Source: Eubacterium sp. (lineage in GTDB: Bacteria > Bacillota > Clostridia > Lachnospirales > Lachnospiraceae). From it: a stretch of 11,848 nucleotides of DNA. A model generated the notes under the pieces. It was not told the origin of the DNA, searched no databases, and saw nothing but the letters and a program-made list of their open reading frames with translations. The position numbers and the translations under genes were made by a program. The first letter of the stretch is position 1. Every line of letters begins with the position of its first letter. Positions 6,681 to 11,848 of the stretch are shown one piece after another. The stretch is taken from the NCBI GenBank assembly GCA_024681495.1, contig JAILAS010000068.1, positions 1-11,848 of the forward strand, read 5' to 3'.

Positions 6681-8570
6681 TTAGATTTCCTTAAAGTCAG
6701 CATCAACAACGTCGTCGTCAGCAGAGGAAGTATCCGCAGAGCCTGCACCCATATCGGGGCCTGCCGCTCCGCCCATGTTACCCATGTCGGGGCCTGCGCC
6801 CTGGGACTGTGCCTCGTACATCTTGGCGAATACCTTCTGAGCGCTGTTCATGAGCTTCTCCTTGGCGGCCTTCATCTCGTCCACCTCGGCCTCGCTCATC
6901 TCGGAAGCCTCTGCATGCGCCTCAACCATATCCTTAAGAGCCTTAAGGTCAGCCTCTACCTCGGTCTTGTCAGCGGCGTCGATCTTATCTCCTACCTCCT
7001 CGAGGGCCTTCTCGGTCTGGAATACGAAGGAGTCGGCATCGTTTCTGGTGTCAATGGCCTCCTTGCGCTTCTTGTCCTGTGCCTCGAACTGAGCGGCCTC
7101 CTTAACGGCCTTATCGATCTCGTCATCGGACATGTTGGAGCCGGCGGTAATGGTGATGTGCTGCTCCTTGCCGGTGCCAAGGTCCTTAGCGGATACGTTT
7201 ACGATACCGTTCGCATCGATGTCGAAGGTAACCTCGATCTGAGGTACTCCGCGGCGTGCGGGAGGTATACCGTCCAGACGGAACTGTCCGAGGGACTTAT
7301 TGTCGGCCGCGAACTGTCTCTCGCCCTGTACTACATTTATGTCAACCGCAGTCTGATTGTCGGCTGCTGTGGAGAATACCTGGCTCTTCTTCGTGGGGAT
7401 GGTGGTGTTTCTCTCGATGAGGTGAGTAGCCACGCCTCCCATGGTCTCGATGGAGAGGGTAAGGGGCGTTACGTCCAGAAGGAGGATGTCGCCTGCGCCG
7501 GTGTCGCCGGCGAGCTTACCACCCTGGATGGAAGCGCCGATTGCAACGCACTCGTCGGGGTTAAGGGTCTTGGAAGGCTCCTTGCCGGTGAGCTGCTTAA
7601 CCTTATCCTGTACGGCGGGGATACGTGTGGAACCACCTACGAGGAGCACCTGTCCGAGGTCGGAGTTGGTGATGCCTGCGTCCTTCATGGCGTTCTGTAC
7701 GGGGGTAGCCGTGCGCTCTACGAGGTCGTGAGTGAGCTCGTCGAACTTAGCCCTGGTGAGGTCCATATCGAAGTGCTTGGGGCCCTCAGCGGTAGCCGTG
7801 ATGAAGGGAAGGTTGATGTTCGTGGTGGTTGCGGAAGAGAGCTCCTTCTTGGCCTTCTCTGCTGCTTCCTTAAGTCTCTGGAGAGCCATCTTGTCGCCGG
7901 AGAGGTCTACGCCCTCCTGCTTCTTGAACTCCTCGAGCATCCAGTCTGTAATCCTCTGGTCGAAATCGTCACCACCGAGGCGGTTGTCACCGCTGGTAGC
8001 GAGAACCTCGATAACGCCGTCGCCGATCTCAATGATGGAAACGTCGAAGGTACCGCCGCCGAGGTCATATACCATGATCTTCTGCTCGTGCTCATTGTCG
8101 AGTCCATATGCAAGCGCTGCTGCCGTGGGCTCGTTGATTATACGCTTAACGTCGAGGCCGGCGATTTTACCTGCGTCCTTGGTGGCCTGACGCTGTGCAT
8201 CGTTGAAGTATGCGGGAACGGTGATTACCGCCTCGTTTACGGTCTCGCCGAGGTACGCCTCTGCGTCGTTGCGAAGCTTCTGGAGTACCATGGAAGAAAT
8301 CTCCTGAGGAGAGAACTTCTTATCGTCGATGGCCACCTTGTAGTCGGTACCCATCTGGCGCTTGATGGAGGCGATGGTCTTCTCAGCGTTGGTTACAGCC
8401 TGACGCTTAGCGGGCTCGCCGACCAGTCTCTCGCCGTTCTTCGTAAATGCCACGATGGAGGGAGTCGTACGGCTTCCCTCGGTGTTAGCGATAACTACGG
8501 GCTTACCACCCTCCATAACCGCTACGCAGCTGTTTGTTGTTCCTAAATCGATACCAATAATCTTGCTCAT
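6681..8570 (-). CDS. dnaK: Molecular chaperone DnaK (Hsp70)
   Basis: This ATP-dependent Hsp70 chaperone has 629 residues. The nucleotide-binding domain has IGIDLGTTNS (5-14), the phosphate-2 loop DLGGGTFDVS (169-178) and the adenosine loop VGGSTRIPAV (311-320). The hydrophobic interdomain linker DILLLD is at 361-366. The substrate-binding domain contains GIPPARRGVPQIEVTFDIDA, then a helical lid and a Gly/Ala/Met-rich disordered segment ending in DDDVVDADFKEI. The first quadrant lacks the roughly 20-residue insertion seen in Gram-negative DnaK, which supports a Firmicute origin. AAGGAGG (overlapping the grpE stop codon) lies eight bases before the ATG. It works with GrpE and DnaJ from the same operon; in Clostridia and Bacilli such operons are derepressed when HrcA loses activity on heat shock. 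Confidence 0.99.
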   Translation of the reverse strand: MSKIIGIDLGTTNSCVAVMEGGKPVVIANTEGSRTTPSIVAFTKNGERLVGEPAKRQAVTNAEKTIASIKRQMGTDYKVAIDDKKFSPQEISSMVLQKLRNDAEAYLGETVNEAVITVPAYFNDAQRQATKDAGKIAGLDVKRIINEPTAAALAYGLDNEHEQKIMVYDLGGGTFDVSIIEIGDGVIEVLATSGDNRLGGDDFDQRITDWMLEEFKKQEGVDLSGDKMALQRLKEAAEKAKKELSSATTTNINLPFITATAEGPKHFDMDLTRAKFDELTHDLVERTATPVQNAMKDAGITNSDLGQVLLVGGSTRIPAVQDKVKQLTGKEPSKTLNPDECVAIGASIQGGKLAGDTGAGDILLLDVTPLTLSIETMGGVATHLIERNTTIPTKKSQVFSTAADNQTAVDINVVQGERQFAADNKSLGQFRLDGIPPARRGVPQIEVTFDIDANGIVNVSAKDLGTGKEQHITITAGSNMSDDEIDKAVKEAAQFEAQDKKRKEAIDTRNDADSFVFQTEKALEEVGDKIDAADKTEVEADLKALKDMVEAHAEASEMSEAEVDEMKAAKEKLMNSAQKVFAKMYEAQSQGAGPDMGNMGGAAGPDMGAGSADTSSADDDVVDADFKEI

Positions 8571-8583
8571 TGTAATAACCTCC

Positions 8584-9222
8584 TTAGTTGGCTACTTTTA
8601 CCATGCTATGTCTAACTACCGAATCCCTGTACATATAACCCTTTTGGAATTCTTCGACTACTTCGTTCTCACCGTACGCATCGTCATCGATGTGCATGAC
8701 CGCGTTGTGGAATGCGGGATCGAACTCCTTGCCTGCGGCCTCAATGGCCGTGACCCCGGCCTCCTCGAACATGGTCATCATCTGCTTGTAGATCTTATCC
8801 ATGCCCTCGACGAATGCGTTCGACTTCTCCTCCTCGGGGACTCCGTCCAGAGCCCTCTCGAAGTTATCCACCACCGGAAGGACCTTCTCGATAATCGACT
8901 TGGCTCCCGTCTCAAACATCTGGGACTTTTCCTTCTCGGTACGCTTACGGAAATTATCGAACTCGGCCATCTGGCGTTTAAGCTTATCCGTAAGCTCCTC
9001 TATCTGCTCATCCTTCTTGTCCTTCTTCTCTTTCTTTCCGGACTTTTCGGATGCTTCCTCCTCATTCTTTTCATCTTCTCCGGCGCTGTCGCCTTCACTC
9101 TCCGCGGTCTCTTCCGCGGCCTCGGTCTCCTTCGCCTCTACGTCTTCGGCTCCGGTTTCCTGCGCGTCACCCTCGAGTACCTTCTCCTCGGTATCCTGGG
9201 TGGCCTCTTTCTTCTTTGCCAT
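8584..9222 (-). CDS. grpE: Nucleotide exchange factor GrpE
   Basis: The protein has 212 residues and releases ADP from DnaK to reset the chaperone cycle. An N-terminal disordered tail (residues 1-71) is very rich in Glu, Ala and Lys, with an acidic block then a Lys-rich block. The long dimerising helix follows (EQIEELTDKLKRQMAEFDNF, 72-91, then RKRTEKEK). The C-terminal beta domain has the family signature, ending GYMYRDSVVRHSMVKVAN. The order hrcA-grpE-dnaK is the usual Firmicute one. It is separated from hrcA by 30 bp and from dnaK by 13 bp, so the three are one transcript. The acidic tail is longer than in many GrpE proteins, though tail length varies freely in this family. Confidence 0.98.
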   Translation of the reverse strand: MAKKKEATQDTEEKVLEGDAQETGAEDVEAKETEAAEETAESEGDSAGEDEKNEEEASEKSGKKEKKDKKDEQIEELTDKLKRQMAEFDNFRKRTEKEKSQMFETGAKSIIEKVLPVVDNFERALDGVPEEEKSNAFVEGMDKIYKQMMTMFEEAGVTAIEAAGKEFDPAFHNAVMHIDDDAYGENEVVEEFQKGYMYRDSVVRHSMVKVAN

Positions 9223-9242
9223 GTCTTCTTCCTTCCTTAAGT

Positions 9243-9253
9243 GCCCCGGGGGC
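9243..9253 (-). other. GC palindrome between hrcA and grpE
   Basis: GCCCCCGGGGC on the minus strand can form a GCCC/GGGC stem with a 3-base loop, beginning on the last base of the hrcA stop codon. In Bacillus subtilis the dnaK operon transcript is processed at a stem-loop just after hrcA; this element has the right position but is shorter. Role inferred. Confidence 0.3.
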
Positions 9254-10287
9254 TATTCTTCTTTCCTGAACGCCTCAACCAAAGACGACTTAATCACCTT
9301 GAGGTTATCGACGACGTTCTCATAATCCATTCGCTTGGGTCCGACGATTCCTATCATGCCCTTCAAGTCCTCGCCCAGCTCGTAGGTGGCCGTTACCACG
9401 CTGCAATCCTTGAGCGACTCCACATGCGTCTCATCTCCGATGTAAACCCTTATGCCGGTCTCCTCGTCGCGCTCTCCCACCGACTCCGCAATGAGCTCAT
9501 TGAGCCCCTCCTTATCCTCGAATGTGGTGATAAGGTCCGATGCCTTGGATGAATCCGCGAGCTCCGGGTACTTGAAGATGTTCGTGGTACCGCTGGTGTA
9601 GACCTGCAGGTCGTTATCCTCCTGTATGGCCATGACGATGAGATCGAGCACATCGCTGACCACTCCGGAGTGAATGCCGGCCTGTTCCTTCAGGCTCGAG
9701 ATGGTGACCAGATTTATCTGATTAAGCGCCAGGCCGTTCAGCGAGGTGTTAAGCATGAGGTTAAGCTTAAGCACGCTCTCCGAATCGATGGGCTCCTTAA
9801 GGGTAATCATCTGGTTCTTCACCCTGTTCCCCTCGAGAACGATGACGGCCAGAAGCTGATCGTCGGATACCAGCGAAAGCTGTATGAACTTCAGCTTATT
9901 TCCCTGGGGCGCGGAGATGATGGTGGTATAATTCGTGTTCTCAGCAAGGGCCTTAACAGCCTGCTGGAGTGTCTTCTCCATCTTCTGCGTCTTCTCGATG
10001 ACCATCTCCTTGATGTCAGCGATCTCCCTGTCCTTCTCGACGATAATGCTGTCCACATAGAAGCGATAGCCCTTATCAGAGGGGACACGTCCGGCCGAGG
10101 TATGCGGCTGCTCGATGTAGCCCATCTCCTCGAGATCGCTCATCTCGTTCCTGATGGTCGCCGAGCTCAATGAGAGCTCCGGGTCCTTGGAAATGGTCCT
10201 CGACCCCACCGGCTCACCGGTCTTCAGGTAATTGCGGATGATGATTTTCAGGATTTTGGTTTTTCTCTCGTCAAGTTCCTGTTCCAT
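9253..10287 (-). CDS. hrcA: Heat-inducible transcription repressor HrcA
   Basis: The protein has 344 residues and is the repressor of class I heat-shock genes; it binds CIRCE as a dimer and depends on GroEL for activity in studied species. The N-terminal winged helix domain reads DERKTKILKIIIRNYLKTGE, then PVGSRTISKDPELSLSSATI and RNEMSDLEEMGYIEQPHTSA, followed by GRVPSDKGYRFYVD, the strongest family signature. The rest matches the GAF-like and dimerisation regions, ending ...MDYENVVDNLKVIKSSLVEA. It is the first gene of the operon and would repress itself and the DnaK machinery. The start is taken as ATG at 10285-10287, seven bases after GGAG; an upstream TTG at 10291-10293 is only one base from that site. 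Confidence 0.98.
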   Translation of the reverse strand: MEQELDERKTKILKIIIRNYLKTGEPVGSRTISKDPELSLSSATIRNEMSDLEEMGYIEQPHTSAGRVPSDKGYRFYVDSIIVEKDREIADIKEMVIEKTQKMEKTLQQAVKALAENTNYTTIISAPQGNKLKFIQLSLVSDDQLLAVIVLEGNRVKNQMITLKEPIDSESVLKLNLMLNTSLNGLALNQINLVTISSLKEQAGIHSGVVSDVLDLIVMAIQEDNDLQVYTSGTTNIFKYPELADSSKASDLITTFEDKEGLNELIAESVGERDEETGIRVYIGDETHVESLKDCSVVTATYELGEDLKGMIGIVGPKRMDYENVVDNLKVIKSSLVEAFRKEE

Positions 10288-10294
10288 TGGCAAT

Positions 10295-10298
10295 CTCC
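10295..10298 (-). promoter_or_regulatory. Ribosome binding site setting the hrcA start
   Basis: GGAG on the minus strand is seven bases before ATG at 10287 and one base before the upstream TTG, so it selects the ATG. Confidence 0.7.
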
Positions 10299-10325
10299 GT
10301 CTTCAGAGGTTCTTTTCGGGGTTTG

Positions 10326-10352
10326 TTAGCACTCAATAATTAAGAGTGCTAA
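10326..10352 (-). promoter_or_regulatory. CIRCE operator (HrcA binding site)
   Basis: TTAGCACTC, nine bases (AATAATTAA), then GAGTGCTAA: an exact match to the CIRCE consensus with 9-bp half sites. It lies just downstream of the predicted transcription start (about 10360), in the 5' untranslated region of hrcA, where bound HrcA would block transcription. It is the only copy in the window; groESL must lie elsewhere. Confidence 0.99.
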
Positions 10353-10366
10353 CTTATCTGTAAAAT

Positions 10367-10395
10367 AAGATATCACTCTTAGAATGGAATGTCAA
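10367..10395 (-). promoter_or_regulatory. Promoter of the hrcA operon
   Basis: A perfect -35 TTGACA (10390-10395) and a 17-bp spacer precede an extended -10, TGA-TATCTT (hexamer 10367-10372). A strong vegetative sigma-A promoter, as expected for HrcA-repressed genes that need no heat-shock sigma factor. No CtsR direct repeat is seen nearby. Confidence 0.9.
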
Positions 10396-10439
10396 GGAAT
10401 ATCTTAAACCGGGAATCTCCCCAAAATTCTACAGGCAAT

Positions 10440-10471
10440 AAAAAACCTGCCCGGGCTTTCGTCCGAACAGG
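10440..10471 (-). terminator. Terminator after the DUF1893 gene
   Basis: On the minus strand, CCTG/CAGG (10446-10449 with 10468-10471) closes over a 2x2 internal loop and a CGGGC/GTCCG helix with a TTTC/GAAA loop, followed by six T residues (10445-10440). It insulates the ECF/DUF1893 unit from the hrcA promoter downstream. Confidence 0.85.
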
Positions 10472-10495
10472 GTAATGCATTCTTTCAATATAAAA

Positions 10496-10909
10496 TTACA
10501 TGGAGGCTACCTTCTCTTTAAGGATTTCCGCCGCCGGGTCGGGGTCAACCACGCCTACCAGCGCCTTATCCATGGGGCAGATATCGTCTCCCACACGATT
10601 CATAATCTTAGGTGTAAGCTCCTCATAGAAGGTGGAAATCCCGAATGTGTCCAGGATATCTCTCCCCTCACGGCTCATGGTCTTCGCCCATACGCCCTTG
10701 ACGTTGAGCTTAACATAGAGAAAGGCCGCCGCTCTTCCGACCACCTTATCTGCCGCGGAATAACCGGAATAGTCCTTATCATCGTTCAAATAGCCCACGA
10801 GAGGCTTTATGCCGTCCTCCGTACTGGTTACGACGTCCTCTCCGTTAACGAGGACACAGGTGTAATCACCCTTATTAAATAAAGTCTTAGCCGTCTGAAT
10901 ATTATTCAT
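10496..10909 (-). CDS. DUF1893 family protein (cytidine deaminase-like fold)
   Basis: This 137-residue cytoplasmic protein matches the DUF1893 (PF08973; TM1506-like) pattern: LFNKGDYTCVLVNGED (10-25), ADKVVGRAAA (53-62), then a strand with VKGVWAKTMSREG (70-82) and the IMNRVGDDICPMD segment (102-114). The family has a cytidine-deaminase-like fold. The ADKVVGRAAA helix occupies the place where deaminases carry a zinc-binding H/C-A-E motif, yet here no His or Cys is present, and the later CP motif has one Cys only (C111). Classical zinc deaminase activity is therefore doubtful; a binding role or altered chemistry is possible. Its ATG overlaps the end of the ECF S-component gene by 8 bp with only a poor ribosome binding site of its own, suggesting translational coupling and a shared pathway. 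Confidence 0.85.
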   Translation of the reverse strand: MNNIQTAKTLFNKGDYTCVLVNGEDVVTSTEDGIKPLVGYLNDDKDYSGYSAADKVVGRAAAFLYVKLNVKGVWAKTMSREGRDILDTFGISTFYEELTPKIMNRVGDDICPMDKALVGVVDPDPAAEILKEKVASM

Positions 10910-11468
10910 CTCTATCCACGCTCCTAGCCACGAAATACATTACAAGAGGTATGGTCACCCACTGAATCAACAGTCCGGGAAGACCCGTCTTAATGCTCGT
11001 CAACGCCGTAATCGGGGGAATCTGCGTGGAGAAGCCGTAGAATCCGATAAGGAGAGCCACGGCCCTGATTGCGCGTCCGCCGATCTGCGCAATGAGTAAC
11101 TTCACGATGGTGGGAATGTTCTTATCAGAGAGCGCACCGGATATCAATCCGTATGACGCCAGCTCTATCATCATAAATGGCAGCATCGCATATGCGGGCA
11201 TGCCTGTAAGAAGGCAGCTTACCAGCGGTGCCAGAAGGCCTGCTATGCCTCCCACATAGGTGCCGGCCAGAAGGCCGACTGCAAAGATGGCGATGTGCAT
11301 GGGGAGGAATGTCTCGCCGAGTGCCGTTCCCACTCCCAGAAGCCTGCCGGCCACGTGGAAAAGCTGCGGCAATGCCACGGCCATAACGATGGCGCCGACC
11401 GTAGCCACGGTGCGGGTCTTCATCGTCGTAAAAATCAGTGTATTGTTAACTACTGCTGTCTTAGTCAT
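10902..11468 (-). CDS. ECF transporter S-component (substrate-specific membrane subunit)
   Basis: The protein has 188 residues and is very hydrophobic, with about six predicted membrane segments (roughly 20-44, 53-70, 72-91, 93-113, 117-143, 157-181). Segments such as LPQLFHVAGRLLGVGTALGE, FLPMHIAIFAVGLLAG, and PLVSCLLTGMPAYAMLPFMM then IELASYGLISGAL are typical of ECF S-components (PF12822-like). The first helix has small residues at A22, A26 and A30, the AXXXA pattern by which S-components dock on EcfT. It would bind a vitamin or similar micronutrient and use the shared EcfA/EcfA'/EcfT module, which is not in this window. The substrate cannot be named. ATG at 11466-11468 has AAGGAG upstream. 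The gene overlaps DUF1893 by 8 bp and has its own promoter. Confidence 0.88.
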   Translation of the reverse strand: MTKTAVVNNTLIFTTMKTRTVATVGAIVMAVALPQLFHVAGRLLGVGTALGETFLPMHIAIFAVGLLAGTYVGGIAGLLAPLVSCLLTGMPAYAMLPFMMIELASYGLISGALSDKNIPTIVKLLIAQIGGRAIRAVALLIGFYGFSTQIPPITALTSIKTGLPGLLIQWVTIPLVMYFVARSVDRDE

Positions 11469-11523
11469 ACTCTTCTCCTTAGGTCATAAATATCGTTTCC
11501 GGGACTAAACGCCCTTCTATATC

Positions 11524-11552
11524 AATATAACGAATTTAAGACCACTATGCAA
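11524..11552 (-). promoter_or_regulatory. Promoter of the ECF/DUF1893 unit
   Basis: On the minus strand, -35 TTGCAT (11547-11552), a 17-bp spacer and -10 TATATT (11524-11529). The -10 matches five of six consensus bases, the -35 three. The predicted start near 11517 leaves a 48-nt leader containing only a small CGTTT/AAACG hairpin (11494-11511), too small for a known vitamin riboswitch. Confidence 0.6.
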
Positions 11553-11553
11553 T

Positions 11554-11585
11554 AAAAACCCCCTCCGGAATGACTCCGGAGGGGG
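11554..11585 (-). terminator. Terminator after the leucine-rich-repeat gene
   Basis: A perfect 11-bp GC-rich stem, CCCCCTCCGGA (11559-11569) with TCCGGAGGGGG (11575-11585), and a 5-base loop. On the minus strand it is followed by TTTTT (11558-11554). The T-tract ends one base before the -35 of the next promoter, a very tight terminator-promoter junction. Confidence 0.93.
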
Positions 11586-11604
11586 AAGAATCTTTCGCAT
11601 ACCC

Positions 11605-11619
11605 GCGAGTGTCACTCGC
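11605..11619 (-). other. Dyad in the 3' untranslated region of the repeat-protein gene
   Basis: GCGAGTG-T-CACTCGC is a perfect 15-bp inverted repeat between the stop codon (11647) and the terminator. It may form an RNA hairpin (GCGAG/CTCGC) that protects the 3' end. It has no T-tract, so it is not itself a terminator. Confidence 0.4.
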
Positions 11620-11646
11620 CGGCAGGTCTGTCATATCCGGTAAGAA

Positions 11647-11848
11647 TTACTTCTTAACCTTGATGATACTAACCTTCTTGCCGGCCTTCTTAACGGCCTT
11701 CTTGAACAGCTTCTTAATCTTCTTGGACTTAACTACAACCTTCTTGAGCTTCTTATCGCCCTTAAGTGCAGTCTTAGCCACCGATTTAAGGCTCTTAGCG
11801 TTAACCTTAAGGGTCTTAAGCTTCTTAGCACCTGCAAGCGCCTTGCCC
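11647..11848 (-). CDS. C-terminus of a BspA-like leucine-rich-repeat protein (LRR_5 type)
   Basis: Only the last 66 residues are in the window; the gene continues past the right edge. Two near-repeats of 24 residues, ALAGAKKLKTLKVNAKSLKS-VAKT and ALKGDKKLKKVVVKSKKIKK-LFKK, are followed by a degenerate third that ends SIIKVKK. This is the pattern of the LRR_5/BspA family, typically large secreted or surface proteins with many such repeats in gut and rumen Lachnospiraceae. Roughly two fifths of the residues are Lys, mostly AAG, and the nucleotide sequence is correspondingly repetitive. No sorting signal or membrane segment is visible at the C-terminus, so any anchoring must be elsewhere. Identification is by repeat style only, since the N-terminus is not seen. 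Confidence 0.65.
   Translation of the reverse strand, partial: GKALAGAKKLKTLKVNAKSLKSVAKTALKGDKKLKKVVVKSKKIKKLFKKAVKKAGKKVSIIKVKK

Noticed and set aside
6915..8546. A 543-codon open frame on the plus strand antisense to dnaK
   Set aside because: Its translation has no recognisable domain and is Leu/Val/Gly/Ser-rich low-complexity, as expected from reading a strongly codon-biased gene backwards. Long antisense frames opposite Hsp70 genes are a known artefact. The sense strand is unmistakably dnaK.
8455..9240. A 261-codon plus-strand frame opposite grpE and the dnaK start
   Set aside because: It reads as a hydrophobic protein only because it is the reverse complement of the Lys/Glu-rich GrpE tail. 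No ribosome binding site or family match; GrpE is certain on the other strand.
10411..10421. GGGA-ATC-TCCC dyad upstream of the hrcA -35
   Set aside because: A 4-bp arm dyad is expected by chance at this density, and it has no known link to HrcA or CtsR control.
1..11848. Mobile element, prophage or CRISPR content
   Set aside because: No transposase, integrase, phage gene, direct-repeat array or att-like duplication was seen. The repetitive bases near 11650-11848 are codon-level repeats of a Lys-rich protein, not a CRISPR array.

Overview
The window reads as a chromosomal stretch of a low-to-moderate GC Gram-positive anaerobe, most likely a Clostridia/Lachnospiraceae-type Firmicute. Support: a perfect CIRCE operator ahead of hrcA-grpE-dnaK-dnaJ; a DnaK lacking the roughly 20-residue insertion in its first quadrant that Gram-negative DnaK proteins carry; strong AAGGAG-type ribosome binding sites; an ECF-type vitamin transporter subunit; the TIGR03960/TIGR03936 radical-SAM pair; and the lysine-rich C-terminus of a BspA-like leucine-rich-repeat surface protein, a style common in Lachnospiraceae. 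Species cannot be named from sequence alone. No rRNA, tRNA, CRISPR array, insertion sequence or phage gene is visible. All genes but one (xpt) are on the minus strand.

Layout, left to right. (1) Positions 1-283 hold the N-terminus of a class III (CaiB/BaiF) CoA-transferase, leaving the left edge. It shares a 160-bp divergent promoter region with xpt (444-1013, plus), a xanthine phosphoribosyltransferase with no purine riboswitch. (2) A secreted GH114-type putative glycoside hydrolase (1026-1880, minus) converges on xpt with a 12-bp gap. It lies downstream of the overlapping radical-SAM pair (1965-2708 and 2695-4605) with no visible terminator between. (3) A terminator at 4689-4717 closes a single-gene unit encoding a coiled-coil protein with a C-terminal J-domain (4726-5334), with its own sigma-A-type promoter at 5390-5418. 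(4) The heat-shock operon hrcA-grpE-dnaK-dnaJ (10287 down to 5497) runs from a near-consensus promoter (10367-10395) and a perfect CIRCE (10326-10352) to a strong terminator (5454-5483). (5) A two-gene unit, ECF S-component then DUF1893 protein (11468 down to 10496), overlaps by 8 bp and has its own promoter and terminator. (6) The last 66 residues of a BspA-like repeat protein enter from the right edge, followed by a strong terminator.

How the parts work together: HrcA represses the chaperone operon by binding CIRCE; GrpE, DnaK and DnaJ form the Hsp70 folding cycle. The coiled-coil J-domain protein next door has the HPD motif expected to stimulate DnaK but has a separate promoter without CIRCE, so it may be a constitutive, specialised co-chaperone. 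The ECF/DUF1893 pair looks like an uptake-plus-handling module for an unidentified small molecule. Most of the window is ordinary core genome. The less-characterised parts are the J-domain protein, the ECF/DUF1893 pair, the radical-SAM pair with its neighbouring secreted hydrolase, and the divergent CoA-transferase/xpt control region.
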